Assembly (NCBI GenBank): GCA_900539765.1
Contig: UQDF01000026.1
Coordinates: 1 to 28,703, forward strand
Direction of reading: 5' to 3'
From: an uncultured Porphyromonas sp.
GTDB lineage: Bacteria; Bacteroidota; Bacteroidia; Bacteroidales; Porphyromonadaceae
Length of the DNA stretch: 28,703 bases
Both the position numbers and the translations under genes were made by a program. This document shows, piece by piece, positions 23,552 through 28,703 of this stretch (positions are counted from its first letter, which is position 1; every line of letters begins with the position of its first letter). The notes below the pieces were generated by a model. It searched no databases and was not told where the DNA came from. It saw only the letters and a list, made by a program, of their open reading frames with translations.

Positions 23552-23932
23552 TTACTTACGCTTGTCGCGATTGAGCTTAGCCTCAATGCTCTTGGTCGTA
23601 TGAGGTACTGCACGGAGACGCTCCTTAGGTATGAGCTTGCCAGTGACGGAGCAGATGCCGTAAGTACCGTTTTGGATCCGTAGGAGAGCTGCTTCGAGCT
23701 TCTCGATGAAGTCCTGAAGACGCTGTGCCTGCGCATCATTCTCAAGACGAGCCTGCGTGATAGCACCCTCGTCTAGATCCTTGTAGGTGGGCGTCGTATC
23801 GCTGATGTCGTTAGCGTTTTCCGCACGGAGCATGTTGAGATCCTCACGTGCCTGAGCGATCTTCTTCTCAATGAGTATGCGAAACTCCTCCAGCTCCTCG
23901 GGATTGTATCGTTTCTTGCTGCTATCTTCCAT
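23552..23932 (-). CDS. DksA/TraR-family protein with an incomplete zinc finger
   Basis: A 126-aa protein of the DksA/TraR family, whose members bind RNA polymerase through its secondary channel and work with ppGpp. The N-terminal two thirds are predicted coiled coil (EELEEFRILIEKKIAQARED and ARLENDAQAQRLQDFIEKLE). The C-terminal part has the family signature NGTYGICSVTGKLIPKERL (88-106) and VPHTTKSIEAK. Of the four Cys of the classical C4 finger only Cys94 remains; the others are replaced by Thr and similar residues, so zinc binding in the usual way is unlikely. This Cys-poor form is common in Bacteroidetes. It lies between ileS (84 bp upstream) and lspA (17 bp downstream). A role in stringent control, together with the RSH protein at 1918-4116, is inferred. 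Confidence 0.88.
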   Translation of the reverse strand: MEDSSKKRYNPEELEEFRILIEKKIAQAREDLNMLRAENANDISDTTPTYKDLDEGAITQARLENDAQAQRLQDFIEKLEAALLRIQNGTYGICSVTGKLIPKERLRAVPHTTKSIEAKLNRDKRK

Positions 23933-23953
23933 ACTATTTGTGAATCTATTAGT

Positions 23954-24004
23954 GCGCTGTAGACGAAGTTCTTTTTGGTGAAAAAGCTTATCGCCTACAG
24001 ACGC
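23954..24004 (-). promoter_or_regulatory. Nested hairpin between ileS and the dksA-like gene
   Basis: An outer stem pairs GCGCTGTAG (23954-23962) with CTACAGACGC (23995-24004), with one bulged base. An inner hairpin pairs CTTTTT (23971-23976) with AAAAAG (23981-23986) around a GGTG loop. No -7 box is seen before the dksA-like gene. The structure could attenuate read-through from ileS or mark an RNA processing site. Confidence 0.45.
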
Positions 24005-24016
24005 TGAGAATTGTAT

Positions 24017-27000
24017 TTATACTTTGCTGATTTGTACCGCTATCAAGGCGCCATCTAGATCGATCTCCTCGGCATCGCTGAGTACCTCGGAGTAGTCAAT
24101 CGTGTCGGCCTGCACTTGCGTCTGGATATACTCCTGATGAGTGCGCAGTGCCTGAGCAACCTCTTCGGGCGCCATCACGAGGAGTTCGATATGATCGTTG
24201 ACCTCGTAGCCAGACTGCTTGCGGAGGTTCTGTATGCGGTTGACAAACTCACGCGCTGTACCCTCAGCGATCAGCTCGGGTGTGAGCGTGATGTCTAGAG
24301 CGACCGTATGACGACCCTCGTTGGCGACCGTCCAGCCAGGTATATCCTGAGCAATGATCTGTACATCCTTGAGATCGACCACGATAGGCTGATCACCGAC
24401 CGTTAAGGTAAGCTGCTCCGTCTGCTCTAGCTCATTGATCTGCTCTGGTGTGAGCGCATTAATCTGAGCTGCGAGCGCTTTCATATTCTTGCCCACCTTA
24501 GGCCCTAGAGCCTTGAAGTCGGGCTTGACCGTGCGTACCCAGATGGAGTCGGAGGGATCGACGAAACGGATCTCCTTCACATTGACCTCGCTGAGCAATA
24601 GGTCATGTACCTGCTCCATGTGTACCTTGTCGGCGGGGTCATTGACAGGTAGCATGATCGCGCTGAGCGGTTGGCGTACCTTGATATTGACCTTGCGACG
24701 TAGTGAGAGGACTAGCGTCGAGTAGATCTGAGCCAGCTCCATACTGCGCTCTAGGTCTAGGTCTATCTGAGCTTCGTCTGCTACGGGGTAGTCGGTGAGG
24801 TGTACCGATGCTGCGTCATCATGCAGGTCTCGGTAGAGTCTATCTGCGTAGAAAGGTGCAATCGGTGCCATCAGCTGAGCTACCACCGAGAGACACTGGT
24901 AGAGCGTCTGATAGGCACTCAGCTTGTCGTCGGTCATAGAGCCTGCCCAGAAGCGCTTGCGCGAGAGACGCACATACCAGTTGCTCAGATGCTCTGTGAC
25001 AAAGTTTTCGATAGCACGTCCCGCAGGCGTAGGGTCGTAGCTTGCCAGCTTGCCGTCTACCTCCTTGATGAGCGAGTTGAGACGCGAGAGGATCCAGCGG
25101 TCGATCTCAGGACGATCCGCATAGGGGATCTGAGCAACGGAAGGATCGAAGCCGTCCAAGTTGCCATAGAGTGCGAAGAACTGGTAGGTGTTGTAGAGCG
25201 TGCCGAAGTATTTGCGGCTCACCTCCTCAACCCCCTTCGGGTCGAAGCGGATGTTTTCCCACGGATTGGCATTGGTGATCATATACCAGCGTAGCGGGTC
25301 TGAGCCGTACTGCTGAATGATACCAAAGGGGTCGACCGCATTGCCTAGACGCTTGCTCATCTTGTTGCCATCCTTGTCGAGGACGAGTCCGTTGACGAGG
25401 ACATTTCTAAAGGCTATGCTCCCCTGGGTCATCGTAGCGATAGCGTGAAGCGTGAAGAACCAACCACGTGTCTGATCTACGCCCTCAGCGATGAAGTCGG
25501 CGGGGAAGACCTGGCCACTCTCGACCTCCTCACGATGCTCGAAGGGGTAGTGTACCTGCGCAAAGGGCATAGCACCCGAGTCAAACCATACGTCGATCAA
25601 GTCGCTCTCACGATGCATCGGATGCTTGCCGTCCTGAGTCACGAGTGTGATCTCATCGACGTAGGGACGATGCAGGTCTATCTTGTCATAGTTCTCCTCG
25701 CTGTAGTCGCCAAGGGTAAAGCCTGCTAGCGGATTGGCCGACATGACACCAGCCTGTACAGCGCGCTCGCACTCCTTGTATAGCTCCTCGACAGATCCGA
25801 TACAGATCTCCTCATCGCCATCCTCGGTGCGCCAGATAGGTAAAGGAGTACCCCAGTAGCGACTACGGGAGAGGTTCCAGTCCTGAAGATTCTCGAGCCA
25901 CTTGCCGAAGCGTCCTACACCGATAGCTGCGGGATGCCAGTCGATCGTCTCGTTGAGACGCATCATCTCCTCACGGCACGCAGTAGAGCGTATGAACCAG
26001 CTGTCTAGCGGGTAGTAGAGGATCGGCTTATCGGTGCGCCAGCAGTGGGGGTAGTTGTGGGTATGCTTCTCGACCTTGAAGACGCGGTTCTCATGCTTGA
26101 GCATGACGCAGATCTCTACGTCTAGCGTCTCCTTGTCTGGAGTGTCCTTGGGGTCGTAATCCTTCTTGACATAGCGCCCCGCGTAGGTGTCGTAGAGCGG
26201 TACATTCACCGACTCCTTGAGGAACTGATGATCCAGCGCCTCGATCTTGTAGAAGCGGCCCTTCAGGTCGACCATCGGGCGCTGCTGCCCCTTATTGTCG
26301 ATCATCAGAAGAGGAGGGATGCCGGCCGCCTTGGCGACACGCTCATCGTCTGCACCGAAGGTCGGTGCGATGTGTACGATACCAGTACCATCCTCGGTGC
26401 TGACATAGTCACCAGGGATGACACGAAAGGCACCCTCGCCAGGATTGACCCACGGGATGAGCTGCTCGTAGTGGATTCCGACGAGATCGCTACCCTTGCA
26501 AGTTGAGATGCGGTGCCAGGGAGCTTTCTTGTGAGCCTCCTTGTCCCACGTCTCAGGCAGCTCGCTCACCTCGTCCTCAGCATCGAAGTAGCTATTTAGA
26601 AGCGCCGTAGCGAGTACTACCGTGATCGGCATAGCGCTGTAGGGGTTGAACGTCTCCACGGCACAGTACTCGATCGAGGGTCCCACGCAGAGCGCCGTGT
26701 TCGATGGGAGCGTCCAAGGCGTAGTGGTCCAAGCTAGGAAGAAGCTCTCGCCACGTCCACGGAGAGACTCAGGGGCATCAATGATGCGAAACTGTGCGGT
26801 ACAGACCGTATCCTTGACATCACGATAGCAACCTGGTTGGTTCAGCTCGTGCGAGCTTAGTCCCGTACCAGCTGCGGGGCTGTAGGGCTGTATGGATAGA
26901 CCTTTGTATAGTAACCCCTTCTTGTATAGCTCCTTGAGAAGGTACCAGAGCGTCTCGATATACTTATTCTTGTAGGTTACGTAGGGGTGCTCCATATCGA

Positions 27001-27430
27001 CCCAGTAACCCATCTTGTTGGTCAGCGACTCCCACTCAGCGGTGTACTTCATCACCTCCTTACGACAAGTCTGGTTGTACTCAGCGACAGAGATCGTCTT
27101 ACCGATCGCATCCTTGGTGATGCCGAGCTTCTTCTCGACCCCTAGCTCTACGGGCAGACCGTGTGTGTCCCAGCCAGCGCGACGATCCACACGATATCCG
27201 TGCATCGTCTTGTAGCGACAGATGATATCCTTGATAGAGCGCGCTATGACGTGGTGAATGCCAGGCATCCCGTTGGCAGAGGGAGGACCCTCGTAGAAGG
27301 TAAAGAGCGGCGCATCCTCACGCTGATGTAGCGAGCGGTGGAAGAGCTGCTCCTCGTCCCACAGAGCGAGCATCTCTTGGTTGATCTGTGCAAAGTCAGC
27401 AGACTGGTATTCCTTAAAGGGTTTCTTCAT
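24017..27430 (-). CDS. ileS: Isoleucyl-tRNA synthetase, eukaryote-like type
   Basis: Class I synthetase that charges tRNA-Ile. From ATG 27430 it is 1137 aa. Motifs: GPPSANGMPGIHH (48-60) in the HIGH position, WTTTPWTLPSNTA at the start of the CP1 editing domain (about 234-246), RYWGTPLPIWR, DVWFDSGAMPF, and KMSKR (690-694). The length and GIHH form match the eukaryote-like IleRS2 group found throughout Bacteroidetes, which lacks the C-terminal zinc finger of E. coli IleRS and is often mupirocin-insensitive. The frame opens with GTG 27457, but the probable TACCTTTG promoter box covers that codon, so ATG 27430 (MKKPFKEYQSADF) is the better start. It heads the ileS, dksA-like, lspA, DUF4296 unit. 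Confidence 0.96.
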   Translation of the reverse strand: MKKPFKEYQSADFAQINQEMLALWDEEQLFHRSLHQREDAPLFTFYEGPPSANGMPGIHHVIARSIKDIICRYKTMHGYRVDRRAGWDTHGLPVELGVEKKLGITKDAIGKTISVAEYNQTCRKEVMKYTAEWESLTNKMGYWVDMEHPYVTYKNKYIETLWYLLKELYKKGLLYKGLSIQPYSPAAGTGLSSHELNQPGCYRDVKDTVCTAQFRIIDAPESLRGRGESFFLAWTTTPWTLPSNTALCVGPSIEYCAVETFNPYSAMPITVVLATALLNSYFDAEDEVSELPETWDKEAHKKAPWHRISTCKGSDLVGIHYEQLIPWVNPGEGAFRVIPGDYVSTEDGTGIVHIAPTFGADDERVAKAAGIPPLLMIDNKGQQRPMVDLKGRFYKIEALDHQFLKESVNVPLYDTYAGRYVKKDYDPKDTPDKETLDVEICVMLKHENRVFKVEKHTHNYPHCWRTDKPILYYPLDSWFIRSTACREEMMRLNETIDWHPAAIGVGRFGKWLENLQDWNLSRSRYWGTPLPIWRTEDGDEEICIGSVEELYKECERAVQAGVMSANPLAGFTLGDYSEENYDKIDLHRPYVDEITLVTQDGKHPMHRESDLIDVWFDSGAMPFAQVHYPFEHREEVESGQVFPADFIAEGVDQTRGWFFTLHAIATMTQGSIAFRNVLVNGLVLDKDGNKMSKRLGNAVDPFGIIQQYGSDPLRWYMITNANPWENIRFDPKGVEEVSRKYFGTLYNTYQFFALYGNLDGFDPSVAQIPYADRPEIDRWILSRLNSLIKEVDGKLASYDPTPAGRAIENFVTEHLSNWYVRLSRKRFWAGSMTDDKLSAYQTLYQCLSVVAQLMAPIAPFYADRLYRDLHDDAASVHLTDYPVADEAQIDLDLERSMELAQIYSTLVLSLRRKVNIKVRQPLSAIMLPVNDPADKVHMEQVHDLLLSEVNVKEIRFVDPSDSIWVRTVKPDFKALGPKVGKNMKALAAQINALTPEQINELEQTEQLTLTVGDQPIVVDLKDVQIIAQDIPGWTVANEGRHTVALDITLTPELIAEGTAREFVNRIQNLRKQSGYEVNDHIELLVMAPEEVAQALRTHQEYIQTQVQADTIDYSEVLSDAEEIDLDGALIAVQISKV

Positions 27431-27456
27431 TGGAGCTTTCGTATAAGATATGTCCA

Positions 27457-27464
27457 CAAAGGTA
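27457..27464 (-). promoter_or_regulatory. Probable -7 promoter box (TACCTTTG) for ileS
   Basis: TACCTTTG on the minus strand matches TAnnTTTG and gives a leader of about 20 bases to ATG 27430. TTGTTAG, about 20 bp further upstream, is a weak candidate -33 element. The box overlaps the GTG that opens the frame. Confidence 0.55.
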
Positions 27465-27492
27465 CAGAATCTTGTTCAAATAGGACTAACAA

Positions 27493-27528
27493 AAAGAGAG
27501 GCTGTCGCAATCGCAACAGTCTCTCTTT
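27493..27528 (-). terminator. Rho-independent terminator of the lipoprotein gene
   Basis: Read on the minus strand, AAAGAGAGACTGT pairs with ACAGCCTCTCTTT (13 bp with one mismatch) around a 10-base loop, and the stem runs into a T tract (TTTTTGTT). It lies 36 bp after the stop at 27565 and insulates ileS from the lipoprotein gene. Confidence 0.85.
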
Positions 27529-27564
27529 CTTTGAGTGCGAACCGTAGCCTGTACGGTCTATAGT

Positions 27565-28575
27565 TTAGTAGTCAATCTCATCGGGGCCGTCGAAGGGTAC
27601 GAAAGCCATACCAGCACCCTTCATAGTAAATCCGTTGACCTTGATATTACTCCAAGTCTCAAAGGTGAACTTGTTTCCCTTTGCTTCATTGTCGTATACT
27701 TGGCGACCATTGTCTCCCTTGCGAGAGGTGTATCCATCCTTCTTGATCATATCGATGAAGTACTGGTAGGGATTGATAGCGTCTCCGTTTACTTGGTAGA
27801 TGTAGTCGTTGGGGATTGCGATAGATGTAGCCTTGATGAGCTTCCCATCCTTAAAGTCATAGAGGCGGATGAATAGCTCGGTAAACTCATCTGTCTCCGT
27901 CTTTTTGGAGTATTGGTAGCGCTGGATCGCGCCATCGCCTACGGTAGACTCCTTGGGCCCCTTGAACCCCGCTTGCGCTTCAAAGGCCTTCACCTCATCA
28001 GGAGAGGCTTGCCAGTTTAGCATCGGGTACGGGACGCTAGTCAATTTAGGTGTCTTCATAGCGAAGACTAGAGCTGTAGGCATTGTGTTGCCATCGCCTA
28101 GGTCTATGGGCTCCACAACGGAGTAGACGACCGTCTGCTTGTACTTACTAGAGGTAAAGTACTGCATAGAGTTTTGAGGTTCACCTGTAGGCTCGAACCC
28201 ATTCTCCTTCATAAAGGCATAGAAGCTAGGGCTGGTCAGCACCTCAGAGGACATATCCACCTGTACATACATACCGACGATGTAGGAGATGGTGGGTTGT
28301 AGCTTATTGCCCGTACTATAGACGTAGAGGTCGAAAGAGGGATCGTAAGACACCTGCTTGCTACCACGAGCAGATTCGAAAGCTCGTATCCCGTCACCTC
28401 CGTCCCACCATCTGAGGTAGGGCAAGATGTAGGTGCTATCTTCGCCTGGCGTGGGAGTGGGAGTTGGAGTCGGAGTGGGGGGTGGGGTCGGCTCGATGTC
28501 AGGACATTCTGACTGGCAGGCATTAAGTCCTAGGAGGATAGCAACAAGAGCTAGAGTAGAAAGAATCTTTTTCAT
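27565..28575 (-). CDS. Secreted lipoprotein with a Pro-Thr linker and two related domains
   Basis: A 336-aa predicted lipoprotein of unknown function. MKKILSTLALVAILLGLNAC is a clean lipoprotein signal with Cys20. A Pro-Thr linker (29-43) follows, encoded by hexamer repeats. The rest looks like two diverged copies of one domain: about 51-173 and 184-328. Each opens with a P-x-L-x-W segment and a D-x-I/V-R/K-AFE-S/A motif (DGIRAFESARG; DEVKAFEAQAG). Each later has a matching FYAFMKENGF / YFIDMIKKDGY helix followed by a Tyr-rich strand. It is probably anchored in the outer membrane, perhaps exposed on the surface. Start ATG 28575; the gene ends at a strong terminator and stands alone. No clear promoter box is visible in 28576-28703. 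Confidence 0.82.
   Translation of the reverse strand: MKKILSTLALVAILLGLNACQSECPDIEPTPPPTPTPTPTPTPGEDSTYILPYLRWWDGGDGIRAFESARGSKQVSYDPSFDLYVYSTGNKLQPTISYIVGMYVQVDMSSEVLTSPSFYAFMKENGFEPTGEPQNSMQYFTSSKYKQTVVYSVVEPIDLGDGNTMPTALVFAMKTPKLTSVPYPMLNWQASPDEVKAFEAQAGFKGPKESTVGDGAIQRYQYSKKTETDEFTELFIRLYDFKDGKLIKATSIAIPNDYIYQVNGDAINPYQYFIDMIKKDGYTSRKGDNGRQVYDNEAKGNKFTFETWSNIKVNGFTMKGAGMAFVPFDGPDEIDY
28451..28492. repeat. Hexamer microsatellite encoding the Pro-Thr linker
   Basis: Seven consecutive 6-bp units related to GTGGGA (GTGGGA twice, GTTGGA, GTCGGA, GTGGGG, GGTGGG, GTCGGC) lie inside the lipoprotein gene. On the coding strand they give alternating Pro and Thr codons. Because the unit is a multiple of 3, gain or loss of copies would change linker length without a frameshift. 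Confidence 0.8.
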
Positions 28576-28703
28576 AGCTGTAGTGTGTTTAAGTGTATTA
28601 CTATATAGGAAGCCTTAGGACGCAGATCATCACTGACGAGACTTCCTTTCGTAGATTCAACTATCAAATGCAACTGAATTGGTTTCGTCGAGCTTTTGAT
28701 AAA

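Noticed and set aside
27431..27457. GTG start extending ileS by nine residues
   Set aside because: The GTG overlaps the probable -7 promoter box TACCTTTG, and the family N-terminus fits ATG 27430.

Overview
The window comes from a member of the Bacteroidetes, most likely a Porphyromonas-like Bacteroidales. Reasons: a fused DAHP synthase/chorismate mutase; the ileS, dksA-like, lspA, DUF4296-lipoprotein gene order; the eukaryote-like type of isoleucyl-tRNA synthetase; TAnnTTTG promoter boxes in place of E. coli-type boxes; mostly weak Shine-Dalgarno sequences; and lipoproteins typical of the phylum. Species assignment is inference.

Layout. Positions 1-205 hold four copies of a 50-bp tandem repeat, probably the end of a longer array. 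The plus strand then carries a DAHP synthase/chorismate mutase gene, a small HPPK (FolK)-like gene, a RelA/SpoT-family gene, and a menaquinone operon menF-menD-menB-menC-menE (4253-10299). From 10563 to the end all genes are on the minus strand, in four probable transcription units read right to left: (i) a secreted lipoprotein (28575-27565); (ii) ileS, a dksA-like gene, lspA, a DUF4296 lipoprotein and a small hypothetical gene (27430-21539); (iii) alaS-aroB (21172-17446); (iv) cysS, a family 2 glycosyltransferase, a YfhO-family membrane protein and an OmpA/TPR lipoprotein (17267-10563). The two halves converge at 10300-10562, which holds a 90-bp palindromic element and a long hairpin.

How the genes fit together. 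The first gene makes DAHP, and converts chorismate to prephenate; aroB makes 3-dehydroquinate. Both belong to the shikimate route to chorismate, which menF draws on for menaquinone, the respiratory quinone of these organisms. Three aminoacyl-tRNA synthetases (IleRS, AlaRS, CysRS), a (p)ppGpp synthetase and a DksA-like protein give the region a translation and stringent-response character. LspA and several lipoproteins concern the envelope.

The coding content is mostly ordinary housekeeping. The unusual material is in the gaps. A composite intergenic element occurs three times (1840-1913, 9064-9190, 21223-21317). Each copy pairs a 7-bp TTAGA-type tandem repeat with exactly six CTAG tetranucleotides, spaced 9 bp apart (one 7-bp interval in the third copy). 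One copy splits menC from menE and encodes the end of menC. A second notable region is the nested inverted repeats built on CCACGTRG at 21347-21498. I found no tRNA, rRNA, CRISPR array, phage gene, transposase or defence system.
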